Source of the DNA: Actinoplanes oryzae
GTDB lineage: Bacteria; Actinomycetota; Actinomycetes; Mycobacteriales; Micromonosporaceae
Assembly: GCF_030757795.1 (NCBI RefSeq)
Contig: NZ_JAUQWH010000021.1
Span: 1 to 64,000 of the forward strand
Direction: 5' to 3'
DNA length: 64,000 bases
Shown here: in pieces, positions 20,447-29,545 of the stretch
How the letters are laid out: the number at the start of each line of letters is the position of its first letter
Position numbering within the stretch: position 1 is the first letter of the stretch
Translations under genes and position numbers: made by a program
Notes under the pieces: model-generated
The model's input: only the letters and a program-made list of their open reading frames with translations
Databases searched by the model: none
Told to the model about the DNA's origin: nothing

Positions 20447-20470
20447 CAGAGTCGCCGGTACGGTGGTCGC

Positions 20471-21313
20471 GTGGCGCGATCGACATCCATGGCTGCCCGT
20501 CGGGAACTCGGAGAGGAGCTGCGCCGCCTGCGCGGGGAGCGCCGGGGCTCCCGGGTGGCGGCCGAGCTCCGGTGGTCGGAGTCGAAGCTGTCCCGGATCG
20601 AGACGGCCCGCACCGGCATCAGCGACGCCGACCTCGAGCGGCTGCTCGACCTGTTGGGCGTACCCCAGGGGGAGCGTGCCCCGCTCCGGGAGCTGGCGCG
20701 TCGCGGCCGGGCCCGGGGATGGTGGGCGCCCTACCGTTCCTCCGTGGCCGAGCCTTATGACGAGTACGTGGCATTCGAGGCCGAAGCCATGCGGATGTGC
20801 GAGTGGGAGCCGCAGCTCGTGCCGGGCCTCCTGCAGACCGACGAGTACGCGCACGCGATCATCCAGGTGGGTGCCGACGTCCGCGATCCGGAGGTGCTGC
20901 AGCAGCGCACCGCCCTGCGCATGGCGCGCCAGAGTGTGCTGACCCGCGACCCCGCGCCCGAGCTCTGTGTGGTGCTGGACGAGGCCGTGCTGCGGCGCGA
21001 GGTCGGCGGCGCCGGCGTGCTCAGGCGCCAGCTGCAGCGGCTGTACGACGCGAGCCAGCGCCCCCGGGTGGAGGTCCGCGTGCTTCCCTTTCGCGCGGGG
21101 TCGCACGCCGCGCTGACCGACGCCTTCGTGATCTTCGACTTCGACGACCGGCCGCCGCTGGTGCACACCGAGGATCTGGTCGGCGGGCAGCTGCGTACCC
21201 GTGGCAGGGATGTGCAGGTCTACCGCGATGCGTTCGACGATGTCCGGTCGCGCGCCCTTGATTTGTCCGAAACACGCAGTTTCATCGCCCGATCAGTGGA
21301 ACGTCTCGGCTGA
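20471..21313 (+). CDS. XRE-family transcriptional regulator (DUF5753 type)
   Basis: A 280-residue regulator of the very numerous actinomycete family that pairs with DUF397 proteins. It has an N-terminal helix-turn-helix (about 10-65, including LRWSESKLSRIETARTGIS). A C-terminal DUF5753 domain follows, with YEAFEAEA-like, PGLLQT, EYA and VRVLPFRAG blocks. The GTG at 20471 follows its -10 box by 6 bases, pointing to a leaderless mRNA; an in-frame ATG at 20489 would remove 6 residues. The palindrome upstream is a likely autoregulatory site. Confidence 0.88.
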   Translation: MARSTSMAARRELGEELRRLRGERRGSRVAAELRWSESKLSRIETARTGISDADLERLLDLLGVPQGERAPLRELARRGRARGWWAPYRSSVAEPYDEYVAFEAEAMRMCEWEPQLVPGLLQTDEYAHAIIQVGADVRDPEVLQQRTALRMARQSVLTRDPAPELCVVLDEAVLRREVGGAGVLRRQLQRLYDASQRPRVEVRVLPFRAGSHAALTDAFVIFDFDDRPPLVHTEDLVGGQLRTRGRDVQVYRDAFDDVRSRALDLSETRSFIARSVERLG

Positions 21314-21368
21314 TCGGGCCCACCGGACGTTATCTCCACGGACTATTCATTCCGTGGAAGGTATTACA

Positions 21369-21563
21369 TTGCAGCAGCCCACTCTGACCTGGCGGAAGAG
21401 CTCTCGCAGCGGGGCCGCCGGGCACTGTGTGGAGATCGCTTCGGCCGCGGCCGCGATCTTCGTACGGGACAGCAAGGACGTCTCGGGTCCGGTGCTCGAG
21501 TTCGGGCGTGCGGGCTGGCAGGAGTTCATCGCCGGCGTGCGCGCCGGGGAGTTCGACCGCTGA
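21369..21563 (+). CDS. DUF397 domain protein
   Basis: A 64-residue partner of the preceding XRE regulator. It has the family signature LTWRKSSRSG, then HCVEIA, IFVRDSKD and FGRAGWQEFIAGVRAGEFD. TTG at 21369 is preferred because GGAAGG sits 7 bases upstream. An in-frame GTG at 21354 would add 5 residues but lacks a ribosome binding site. XRE/DUF397 pairs behave as regulator and antagonist in some Streptomyces systems, so antagonism is inference here. Confidence 0.85.
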   Translation: MQQPTLTWRKSSRSGAAGHCVEIASAAAAIFVRDSKDVSGPVLEFGRAGWQEFIAGVRAGEFDR

Positions 21564-21722
21564 CGGCTCCGTGACGCCGGTGCGGGCGGCGCCGCCGTCC
21601 GCATCGTCCCCCTCACTCTCTGGCTTTTCCGGGCCCGCCACGCCATGATCGGCAGGCCCGTCGCGATGGTGATCGACGGGCGGTCACACGGGCCGGAAGG
21701 GGACAGTGCAATATTGGATCGC

Positions 21723-22412
21723 ATGAGAGCCCGCGTACTCGTCGTCGACGACGACCCCGCGCTGGCCGAGATGCTCGGCATCGTCCTGCGCAGCGAGGGC
21801 TTCCTGCCCTCGTTCGTCGCCGACGGTGAGCGGGCGCTCGCCGCGTTCCGGGAGAACAGGCCCGACATAGTCCTGCTCGACCTGATGCTGCCCGGGATGA
21901 GCGGCATCGACGTGGCCCGGGCCATCCGCGCCGAGTCCGGCATCCCGATCGTCATGCTGACCGCCAAGAGCGACACGGTCGACGTGGTGCTCGGCCTGGA
22001 GTCCGGGGCCGACGACTACGTGGTGAAGCCCTTCAAGCCCAAGGAGCTGGTGGCGCGCATGCGTGCCCGCCTGCGCCGGGGCGAGGACGCCGCCCCGGAG
22101 ATGCTGACCATCGGCCCGCCCGGCAACCAGATCACCATCGACGTCCCGGCGCACACCGTGTCGCGCGACGGCGAGGAGGTCAAGCTGACGCCGCTGGAGT
22201 TCGACCTGCTGGTCGCGCTCGCCCGCAAGCCGCGCCAGGTCTTCACCCGCGAGGTGCTGCTGGAGCAGGTCTGGGGCTATCGGCACGCGGCCGACACGCG
22301 GCTGGTCAACGTGCACGTGCAGCGGCTGCGGGCCAAGATCGAGCCGGATCCGGAGCGGCCGGAGATCATCCTGACCGTGCGCGGGGTGGGCTACAAGGCC
22401 GGCACGGGCTGA
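21723..22412 (+). CDS. mtrA: DNA-binding response regulator MtrA
   Basis: An essential-type OmpR-class response regulator that controls cell-wall and cell-division genes in actinobacteria. It has 229 residues. The receiver domain shows acidic D10/D11, phospho-acceptor D53 in VLLDLMLPG and K102. The winged helix has EFDLLVALARKPRQVFTREVLLEQVWGY-type sequence and ends with TVRGVGYKAG. The ATG at 21723 lies 8 bases after CAATAT (21709-21714), so the mRNA may be leaderless. mtrB and lpqB follow on the same strand. Confidence 0.96.
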   Translation: MRARVLVVDDDPALAEMLGIVLRSEGFLPSFVADGERALAAFRENRPDIVLLDLMLPGMSGIDVARAIRAESGIPIVMLTAKSDTVDVVLGLESGADDYVVKPFKPKELVARMRARLRRGEDAAPEMLTIGPPGNQITIDVPAHTVSRDGEEVKLTPLEFDLLVALARKPRQVFTREVLLEQVWGYRHAADTRLVNVHVQRLRAKIEPDPERPEIILTVRGVGYKAGTG

Positions 22413-22521
22413 GCCTCTTTCGTCCCCTGGCCCCGCTCCCCGCTGCCGCGGGGAGCGGGGCCTCGTGTTTGTCCACAGGGTCGACGCGGCTTGTCGGGGG
22501 TCGGGGCTAACCTTGGCCCCG

Positions 22522-24414
22522 ATGCGTGCTCCTGCCTGGCTTCCGATGCCCGTCCGCCGCCCCCTCCGCGTGGTGCGGCGGCAGTGGCGCATGGCCCTGC
22601 GCAGGCTCAAGCGCTACTCCGCCCCGGCCCGCCGGGCGTGGCGGCGCTCCCTGCACCTGCGCGTCGTCACGCTCACCCTGGTCACGTCGAGCCTGCTCGT
22701 GGGGGCCTTCGGCTGGTTCATCGCCGACCGCAGCACCAAGATCCTGCTCGACCGCGCCGAGGACGAGGTGCACTCGCAGATGGTCGGCAAGGTCGACTAT
22801 GCGATCAGCCAGCTGACCGTGCACCGGCAGGTGCGCGACCCGAAGCTGCCGGTCACGCTCAACAACACCGTGACGCGGCTGGCGGCCGGCGACCCCGACG
22901 AGACCGGCGGCGCCATCCTCGAGCTGCGCGCCGACAGCATCCCCGACCTCAAGCCGGTCACGTCCGCCAAGTTCGACACCAGCACGCTGATCAGCCGGGA
23001 GCTGCGGCACGACGTCTCCGGCGAGAGCCTCGTCGCCCAGCAGATCCGCACCACCGACGTGGGCGGCGAGCCGGTGAAATACCTGGTCTACGGGTCGCCG
23101 GTGCCCGCCGTCTTCGGCCACCTCGAGCTCTACTACATGGTGCCGCTCACCACCGAGGACCGCGCGGCCAACGAGATCCGGACCACGGTGCTCGTCACCG
23201 GCCTCGCGCTGGTGATCCTGCTCGGCGTCATGGCCGGCCTGGTCACGCGCATGGTGGTGACGCCGGTCCGGGTGGCCGCGCGCACCGCCCAGCGGCTCTC
23301 CGCCGGCCTGCTCGACCAGCGGATGAAGGTCGACGGCGAGGACGACCTCGCGCTGCTGGCCGCCTCCTTCAACCAGATGGCGGCCAACCTCCAGCGCCAG
23401 ATCGTGCGGCTGGAGGAGATGTCGCGGCTGCAACGGCGCTTCACGTCCGACGTGTCCCACGAGCTGCGCACCCCGCTGACGACCGTGCGGATGGCCGCGG
23501 ACCTCATCTTCTCGTCGCGCGACGAGTTCGACCCGGCCGTGGCGCGCAGCGCCGAGCTGCTGCAGGCCGAGCTCGACCGCTTCGAGGGCCTGCTCACCGA
23601 CCTGCTCGAGATCAGCCGCTTCGACGCGGGCTTCGCGGCGCTCGACGCCGAGCACACCGACCTGGTGCCGATCGTGGAACGCGTCGCCGAGCGGCTCACC
23701 GGCCTGGCCGAGCGGGTCGGCGTCGAGATCGTGCTCCGCCTGCCGGACACGCCGGTCATCGCGGAGGTCGACCCCCGCCGCGTCGAGCGCATCCTGCGCA
23801 ACCTCGTCGGCAACGCGGTCGAGCACGGCGAGCGCAAGCCGGTCGAGGTCACCATGGCCACCGACGACGCCGCGGTCGCCGTCACGGTCCGGGACCACGG
23901 CGTCGGCCTCAAGCCGGGGGAGGAGCGCCTGGTCTTCAACCGCTTCTGGCGCGCCGACCCGTCGCGGGCCCGCCAGACCGGCGGCACCGGCCTGGGCCTG
24001 TCCATCTCCGTCGAGGACGCCCGCCTGCACGGCGGCTGGCTCGAGGCCTGGGGCGAGCCCGGCGGCGGTGCGCAGTTCCGCCTGACCGTGCCCGTCCGCT
24101 CCGGCGACCGCCTCGTCGCGGCGCCGCTGCCGCTGATCCCGCGCGACCGGGCCGTCGACGCGCTCCCGGCGCCCGGCGCGCCCGCCCAGCTCCCTGCGCC
24201 TGGGGCGCCCGCCCAACTTCCGGTGCCCGGTACTTCCGCCCAGCTTCCGCCCCGTCCCGCGGCTGCTGCTCCCGCGAGTGCCGGTTCCGCGGCTGCCGGC
24301 TCGGCGGCCGCTGGGCCGGCGGACGGGTCCGAGATCGAGGTGTCGTCCGCGGAGCCTTCGCGGGCGCCGGACGTTGTCGCCGGGGACGACGAGCCCGCGG
24401 AGGTGGGTCGATGA
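22522..24414 (+). CDS. mtrB: Sensor histidine kinase MtrB
   Basis: Membrane kinase partner of MtrA, 630 residues. In order: a basic cytoplasmic N-terminus, TM1 (about 44-66), an extracellular sensor, TM2 (about 218-242), a HAMP domain, the phospho-acceptor H313 in DVSHELRTPLT, and an HATPase domain with NLVGNAVEHGE, DHGVGL and GGTGLGLSI. A roughly 100-residue Ala/Pro tail includes three copies of a 9-residue repeat (LPAPGAPAQ type, 24163-24243). The ATG at 22522 follows TAACCT (22508-22513) by 8 bases. Its stop overlaps lpqB (ATGA). Confidence 0.95.
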   Translation: MRAPAWLPMPVRRPLRVVRRQWRMALRRLKRYSAPARRAWRRSLHLRVVTLTLVTSSLLVGAFGWFIADRSTKILLDRAEDEVHSQMVGKVDYAISQLTVHRQVRDPKLPVTLNNTVTRLAAGDPDETGGAILELRADSIPDLKPVTSAKFDTSTLISRELRHDVSGESLVAQQIRTTDVGGEPVKYLVYGSPVPAVFGHLELYYMVPLTTEDRAANEIRTTVLVTGLALVILLGVMAGLVTRMVVTPVRVAARTAQRLSAGLLDQRMKVDGEDDLALLAASFNQMAANLQRQIVRLEEMSRLQRRFTSDVSHELRTPLTTVRMAADLIFSSRDEFDPAVARSAELLQAELDRFEGLLTDLLEISRFDAGFAALDAEHTDLVPIVERVAERLTGLAERVGVEIVLRLPDTPVIAEVDPRRVERILRNLVGNAVEHGERKPVEVTMATDDAAVAVTVRDHGVGLKPGEERLVFNRFWRADPSRARQTGGTGLGLSISVEDARLHGGWLEAWGEPGGGAQFRLTVPVRSGDRLVAAPLPLIPRDRAVDALPAPGAPAQLPAPGAPAQLPVPGTSAQLPPRPAAAAPASAGSAAAGSAAAGPADGSEIEVSSAEPSRAPDVVAGDDEPAEVGR

Positions 24415-26258
24415 GGGGCGGCCGGGGTCTGCGCCCGCTGCTGGCCGGTGCGCTGGCGGCGGCGCTGGTGCTCGGGGGCTGCGGCATCCCCGACGAGACC
24501 GACGTCGAGCGTCTCGCGCCGGGTCCCTCGCAGGGGCAGTCCTCGGAGAACGAGTCCCAGCGGTCCAAGCCGACCCGCGAGGAGGCGGCGGACGACACCA
24601 CCGCCCTCGTCGAGAACTATCTCGAAGCCGCGGCGGCCGGCGACCCGGACTCGTCACTCGAGCAGGTGAAGAGCTTCCTGTCGCCGTCGGCCGCCATCCC
24701 GTTCGCCAAGCTGCCGGCCACCATCAAGGTCATCCACCTGGTCGAGGACCCGCTCGTCAACCCGGGCAGCGACGAGGTCACGCTGCAGGCGCGCACGGTG
24801 GGGCTGCTCACCCCCGACGGCATCATGGAGGCGTCCCCGGACTCCGGCGTGCAGACCTACAAGCTGACGGTCGCGCGCATCACGGGCAAGGACGGGCTGT
24901 TCGTCACCAAGGCGCCACAGGTGCTGCTGCTGACGGACCAGGCGCTGACCTCCTACTACGACCAGCGCACCATCTACTTCTGGAACAAGGATCACACGTC
25001 GCTGGTGCCCGACGTCCGGTGGATCTCCGCCGAGGTGCCGCCGGTGCAGGTGCCGCAGCAGATCATCAACTGGCTCATCGACGGTCCCTCGGCGTGGCTG
25101 GAGAATGCCGTCGACCCGCTGCCCGAGGGCACCCAGCTGATCGGCAACGTGCCCGCCGTCACCGAGGGCAAGCTGCAGATCAACCTGAGCAACCAGGCGA
25201 TCGACCCGGCCGACGGCGAGGATCCCGGCAAGGCGCTGGAGCGGTTGCGGCTGCAGCTGATGTGGTCGCTGCGCAAGCAGCTGCCGCGGGTGCTCGAGCT
25301 GAAGATCGGCAACCAGGAGCAGCGGGACTACTCCGGCGACGACTACCTGACCAGCAACGCGTCCGACCAGCTGGCGGCCACGCCCGAGCGCTTCATCGTC
25401 TACAACGGCGAGGTGCGGCGGCTGGACCTGTCGGCGGGCTCCACCGAGCCGGTGCCGGTGCTGCGGGCCGAGGACAACCGCAACGTGCGCTCGGCCGCGA
25501 TCGCCCGCGGCATGGCCGACCACGGCTATGTCGCCCTGGTGGCCACCGAGAAGGGCAGCCCGGTGCTCCGGGTCGGCAGCGCGGCCCCCGGCGAGTCGGC
25601 CAACCTGCACTCGGTGCCGTTGCCGGGCGAGCCGTCGGCACCCCCGGTGTGGGCGCTGACCGACGACGACGCCCAGAGCGGCGAGCTGGGGATGCTGATC
25701 ATCGGCGGCAAGCTCTACAGCTTCTCGGCCGAGGGACCGGCGCTGCGCGAGATCAAGTGGACCGGCCCGGCCGGCCCGATCACCTCCGTGGCGGTGGCCC
25801 CCGACGGCCGCCGCGTCGCGCTGGTCGTCGGCGGCAAGCTCTACGTGGCGGCGCTGACGGCCGAGGGCGACGAGCCGGAGCTGACCGCGCCCCGCTTCAC
25901 CGAGGTCGTCGACCTGGCCACGGTCACCGCCGTCGACTGGGGCACCGAGACGGCCGTCGTCGTCGCGGGCACCCGCAGCGACCGCAACCGCGTCGCCATC
26001 GTGGCCAGCGAGATCGACGGCAGCCTGCGCACCGAGATCCTCTCCGACCTGGGCACGACGCCGGTCACCTACCTGGCCGCGTATCCCGTCAGCCCCACCA
26101 CCGGCAAATACGTCCCCGACATCACCGAGTACATGTCCAACGGCGCGGCGTTCGACGTCCTCTCGGGCCCCGAGACCATCGAGACCGACGACCTGACCGG
26201 CGACGTCCAGAACCCGCCGGCGGGCGTCCGGCCCGTCAACCCGTTCTTCCTGCGCTGA
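24411..26258 (+). CDS. lpqB: Lipoprotein LpqB, MtrAB accessory protein
   Basis: A 615-residue lipoprotein that binds the extracellular part of MtrB and tunes MtrA signalling in mycobacteria. The signal peptide ends in the lipobox LGGC (C24). A GerMN-like domain follows (from about residue 185, RTIYFWNKD, to about 300), then a beta-propeller-like C-terminal half. The ATG overlaps the mtrB stop by 4 bases, as in other actinobacteria. A short tandem repeat begins at its stop codon. Confidence 0.93.
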   Translation: MRGGRGLRPLLAGALAAALVLGGCGIPDETDVERLAPGPSQGQSSENESQRSKPTREEAADDTTALVENYLEAAAAGDPDSSLEQVKSFLSPSAAIPFAKLPATIKVIHLVEDPLVNPGSDEVTLQARTVGLLTPDGIMEASPDSGVQTYKLTVARITGKDGLFVTKAPQVLLLTDQALTSYYDQRTIYFWNKDHTSLVPDVRWISAEVPPVQVPQQIINWLIDGPSAWLENAVDPLPEGTQLIGNVPAVTEGKLQINLSNQAIDPADGEDPGKALERLRLQLMWSLRKQLPRVLELKIGNQEQRDYSGDDYLTSNASDQLAATPERFIVYNGEVRRLDLSAGSTEPVPVLRAEDNRNVRSAAIARGMADHGYVALVATEKGSPVLRVGSAAPGESANLHSVPLPGEPSAPPVWALTDDDAQSGELGMLIIGGKLYSFSAEGPALREIKWTGPAGPITSVAVAPDGRRVALVVGGKLYVAALTAEGDEPELTAPRFTEVVDLATVTAVDWGTETAVVVAGTRSDRNRVAIVASEIDGSLRTEILSDLGTTPVTYLAAYPVSPTTGKYVPDITEYMSNGAAFDVLSGPETIETDDLTGDVQNPPAGVRPVNPFFLR

Positions 26259-26350
26259 CCGCGGGTCCTCGCCTGCGCTGACCCGGGGCCGCGCCTGGGC
26301 TGACCCGGGGCCGCGCCTGCGTTGACCCGGGGCCGCGCCTGCGCTGCCCG
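26252..26350. repeat. 22-bp tandem repeat starting at the lpqB stop
   Basis: Three near-perfect copies of GCGCTGACCCGGGGCCGCGC plus CT lie at 26275-26296, 26297-26318 and 26319-26340. A degenerate copy at 26252-26274 contains the last Arg codon and TGA of lpqB, and a partial copy follows. The array looks like repeated duplication of the gene end. It fills most of the 205-base gap before comF. Confidence 0.85.
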
Positions 26351-26463
26351 GGGCCTTGCCCGGTGGGGCCTTGCGCGCTTGGCCGGGCTCAGCGATCGCC
26401 GGCCTCGGCGTGGCTCGGCCTTCGTGGGAGTGCGGACGATGTGGTTGAGGCTGGGAGGTTCGG

Positions 26464-27351
26464 GTGCTGAGCGGGCGGGATGTCGAGGCAGGGGGCTGGG
26501 CGCGTCGGGCGGCAGGGGCGCTCGGGTCCGCGGGGCTGGGCGGGGATTTGGCGGATCTGATTTTGCCCAGCGCCTGTGCGGGGTGCGGCGCGGAGCGGGT
26601 GCCGTTGCGGTACGGGACGTGTGCGAGCTGTGTGACCGAGCTGGAGGCGCTCCGGCCGTACCCGACGGCCCCGACGCCTTCGCCGGTGGGGATGCCGGCT
26701 TGCGTGGCGGCCGGGGCTTATGCGGGGGCTCTGCGGCAGACGCTGCTGGCGTACAAGGAGCGGGGGCGGCATCGGCTCGCGGGTCCGCTCGGGGCGGTGC
26801 TGGCGGCGTCGATCGCTGCGGCTGCCGTGTGGGGTGGCGGCGGGCGGCGCGGGCCGGTTGTGGTTGTTCCCGTGCCGTCGACCGCTGCGGCCGTACGGGA
26901 GCGGCACGGCGACCACATGGCGAGACTGACCGCACACGCTGTGCGCCGTCTGCGGGACGCTGGTTGGCAGGCTCGAATGACTCGGCCGTTGCGGGCGCTT
27001 CCCCGCCCTGACTCGGCGTCACTGGACGTGAGCGGACGGGCCGCGGCGGCTGAGAGTTCACTGCGAATAAGGGGTGACGGGATCCGTATTCCGCGGCGGC
27101 GGCCGACGATCAGGGGCACGCTGATAGTGGTGGACGACATCGTCACGACGGGGGCCACGCTGGCCGCAGTGACGAGCCGGCTGCGGGAGGTGGACATGCA
27201 GGTCACGGGTGCCGCGGTGCTGGCGGCGACGCGCCTGCGCAGATCCCGCGCCGCAGCCGGTGGCCCCGGCGTGCCGTGGTCGGCGCCAGGGCCGGAAGTC
27301 CCGCCATCGGGTTGTCGAACGAGGGGTGACGGGCGGGCTTCGGCAGGTTAG
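26464..27351 (+). CDS. ComF family phosphoribosyltransferase-like protein
   Basis: A 295-residue protein of the ComF family, linked to DNA uptake in competent bacteria but of unclear role in actinomycetes. The N-terminal zinc ribbon reads CAGC...CASC. The C-terminal PRTase domain has the PRPP loop TLIVVDDIVTTGATL and the YKERGRHRLA segment. It sits between lpqB and hpf, the usual actinobacterial position. The GTG start and the C-terminal 45 residues (basic, low complexity) are less certain. Confidence 0.88.
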   Translation: MLSGRDVEAGGWARRAAGALGSAGLGGDLADLILPSACAGCGAERVPLRYGTCASCVTELEALRPYPTAPTPSPVGMPACVAAGAYAGALRQTLLAYKERGRHRLAGPLGAVLAASIAAAAVWGGGGRRGPVVVVPVPSTAAAVRERHGDHMARLTAHAVRRLRDAGWQARMTRPLRALPRPDSASLDVSGRAAAAESSLRIRGDGIRIPRRRPTIRGTLIVVDDIVTTGATLAAVTSRLREVDMQVTGAAVLAATRLRRSRAAAGGPGVPWSAPGPEVPPSGCRTRGDGRASAG

Positions 27352-27493
27352 CGTTCTGGTGACGAGGACAAGCGCGATTGCTTGTCCGCCACCGGGAGCG
27401 AAGTCGAAGGTCCGACCCGCCGCACCGGAAAGGAGCGTCCTCGCAAGCCTTTTGCCGGTCGTGCGCGTGGGATCGCTCCGCGAAAGCGAAACC

Positions 27494-27617
27494 AGCCGAG
27501 CAAGCGAAGCGAGCCGAGCAAGCGAAGCCCGCCGGGTGAGTGAAGCCCGCAACGCGGATGCAGCCCGCAAGGCGGATGCAGCCCGCAAGGCGGATGCAGC
27601 CCGCGGCGCGGAAGAGA
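27494..27617. repeat. 18-bp tandem repeat between comF and hpf
   Basis: About seven units spaced exactly 18 bases (anchors 27496, 27514, 27532, 27546, 27564, 27582, 27600, with one shift). Early units read CCGAGCAAGCGAAGC and later ones CCCGCAAGGCGGATGCAG. The array lies in the 418-base gap 27352-27769, which has no convincing gene. An open frame through it gives an Ala/Arg/Glu-rich repeat peptide but overlaps comF out of frame. Confidence 0.8.
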
Positions 27618-27769
27618 TCAGCCGAGCTGATCAATCCCGCGAGCGAGCGCAGCCGGCCCGGTCGAGCGGAGCTTCCCCGAGCTGGGTGAGCAAGCGAAGC
27701 CAGGCAGTCCCGCCGGCGCCGGCACCAGCACGTAGCTGTTGATTTGGCCAACGTTGGGGGAGGTCACGA

Positions 27770-28381
27770 GTGGACATTGTCGTCAAGGGCCGCAACGTAG
27801 AGGTTCCCGATCACTATCGGGAACACGTCGCCGACAAACTGGCAAAAGTCGAACGGTACGACCAGAAGCTCATCAGGGTCGACGTGGAGCTCTTCCACGA
27901 GCGTAATCCGCGGCAGTCGGACAACTGCCAGCGTGTGGAGATCACGGTGGTGACCCGCGGGCCGGTCGTGCGGGCCGAGGCCTGCGCCAAGGATTTCTAC
28001 GCCGCGCTGGACGTGGCGATCAACAAGCTCGACGCCCGGTTGCGTCGCGCCGCCGACCGCCGCCGCGTGCACCGTGGCCGGCACGCTCCGGTGTCCGTGG
28101 CTGCCGCCACCGCCGGGCTGCCGACCGACCTGCCGAGTGTGACACCGCCGGACGACGGGCTGGTCGACCTGCAGGAGCAGGACGACAACCAGCCGTGGCG
28201 CATCGTGCGCGAGAAGGAACACCCCGCGGACCCGATGACGGTGGACGACGCGCTCTTCCAGATGGAGCTCGTCGGCCACGACTTCTACCTCTTCCATGAC
28301 AAGGAGAGCGGCCGGCCCAGCGTCGTCTACCGCAGACGCGGTTACGACTACGGCATCCTCAGCCTCGAGACGACGGGGTAG
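27770..28381 (+). CDS. hpf: Ribosome hibernation promoting factor, long form
   Basis: Binds the 30S subunit and dimerises ribosomes in stationary phase. It has 203 residues. The N-terminal HPF/RaiA domain (1-110) begins MDIVVKGRNVEVPDHYREHV. A linker leads to the C-terminal dimerisation domain (about 145-203) with FYLFHDKESGRPSVVYRRRGYDYG. The GTG start follows GGGGGAGG. It sits upstream of secA as is usual, although two GNAT genes on the other strand intervene. Confidence 0.95.
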   Translation: MDIVVKGRNVEVPDHYREHVADKLAKVERYDQKLIRVDVELFHERNPRQSDNCQRVEITVVTRGPVVRAEACAKDFYAALDVAINKLDARLRRAADRRRVHRGRHAPVSVAAATAGLPTDLPSVTPPDDGLVDLQEQDDNQPWRIVREKEHPADPMTVDDALFQMELVGHDFYLFHDKESGRPSVVYRRRGYDYGILSLETTG

Positions 28382-28390
28382 CGGCTGCTC

Positions 28391-28414
28391 GGAGGCCGGC
28401 GGAAGCCGGCCTCC
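28391..28414. terminator. Bidirectional hairpin between hpf and GNAT genes
   Basis: GGAGGCCGGC and GCCGGCCTCC flank a GGAA tetraloop. The stem lies between the stops of two convergent genes only 36 bases apart, so it can serve both. Confidence 0.75.
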
Positions 28415-28417
28415 CCC

Positions 28418-29545
28418 TCACTCGGCAGTGGCGTGGGCCAGCAGATCCTCGGCCAGGAGAACGAACTGGACGTCGTCCGACCGGCGGCCGTCCGGGCCCG
28501 GCAGCCGCGAGCGCAGGTAGGCCTCGCGCCGGAAGCCGGCCTTCTCCAGCACCCGCTGCGAGCCGAGGTTGGTCGGCAGGGCGCCGGCGATCAGCCGGGC
28601 GATTCCGGTCTCCGCGAAGGCCCACAAGGCCACGAGCTGGGCCGCCCGCGTCGGGTAACCGCGCCTGCGCCACGCCGGCATCATGCTGTAGCCGATCATC
28701 GCCTGGGCGGTCGGCGGCTCCATGTAGTACAGGCCGATCTCCCCGGCCAGGGCGCCCGTGGCGGTGTCGACGATCACCAGGTCGGCGCGCTCTCCGGCCA
28801 GCCAGGCCGCCTCGCTGCGGTCACAGCGCTGCTCCATCTTCCGGCGGCTGGGCGGCACCGGCGGCACGGTGGTGGCCACGACGTCCGGCAGGCTGTGCAG
28901 CTCCAGATAGAAGTCGAGATCCTCCGGGGCGAGCGGCCGCAGGGTCACCACGCCGTCGGAGAGCTCGCCGCCGGGCAGGTCGGGCAGCAGCCGTACGACG
29001 GGATCCGGCGGGTCACCGGCCAGGCGGGCGAAGACGAGGAGGTCGTCGCGGCCGCCGTCGCGATCCTGGACGGCTCCCCGGCGTACGCCCTCGCGCTGGA
29101 AGCCACCCGCGAGCGCGACCCGCTGGCTGGTGCCGTTCTCCCAGTGGGTGAGCAGCTCCAGGCGCTTGAGGCCGGTGCTGAACGCGTGCTCGGTCACCGC
29201 GCGGAGGGCGGCGGTGGCGACACCCCGGTGGCGCGCCCCGGGCGCTGTCCAATAGCCGATCTCGGCCTGGCCGCGCTCGGCGATCACCCGGTCGAGTCCG
29301 ACGCCGCCCAGCAGCCGGTCGGTCGCCGGGTCGGCGACGGCCCAGAAGCCGCCGCCCGCCGCGATCATGCCCGGCACGACGTCGCGCAGGTAGTTGTCGG
29401 CGTGCGTGCGGGTGAAGGGGATCGGCAGCGCGGGCAGGAAGCGCCGCAGGTCCCAGTCGTTGTACGCGACCAGCAGATCGTCCAGGTCATCGCGGGTCAG
29501 CGCGCGCAGCACGACGCCGTCGCCGGAGATGGTGGGAACCCTCAC
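28418..29545 (-). CDS. Tandem-GNAT N-acetyltransferase
   Basis: A 375-residue protein with two RimJ/RimL-type GNAT domains. The first (about 5-185) has ERGQAEIGYWTAPGARHRGVATAALRAVTEHAF. The second (about 200-370) has MIGYSMMPAWRRRGYPTRAAQLV. Acetyl-CoA loops (RHRGVA and RRRGYP) are visible in both. The substrate is unknown. The GTG start overlaps the stop of the upstream GNAT gene by four bases (GTGA), so the two are coupled. Confidence 0.85.
   Translation of the reverse strand: MRVPTISGDGVVLRALTRDDLDDLLVAYNDWDLRRFLPALPIPFTRTHADNYLRDVVPGMIAAGGGFWAVADPATDRLLGGVGLDRVIAERGQAEIGYWTAPGARHRGVATAALRAVTEHAFSTGLKRLELLTHWENGTSQRVALAGGFQREGVRRGAVQDRDGGRDDLLVFARLAGDPPDPVVRLLPDLPGGELSDGVVTLRPLAPEDLDFYLELHSLPDVVATTVPPVPPSRRKMEQRCDRSEAAWLAGERADLVIVDTATGALAGEIGLYYMEPPTAQAMIGYSMMPAWRRRGYPTRAAQLVALWAFAETGIARLIAGALPTNLGSQRVLEKAGFRREAYLRSRLPGPDGRRSDDVQFVLLAEDLLAHATAE

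Noticed and set aside
27209..27742. Frame with Ala-rich 6-residue repeats downstream of comF
   Set aside because: It overlaps comF out of frame and owes its regularity to the 18-bp DNA repeat; no ribosome binding site or family.
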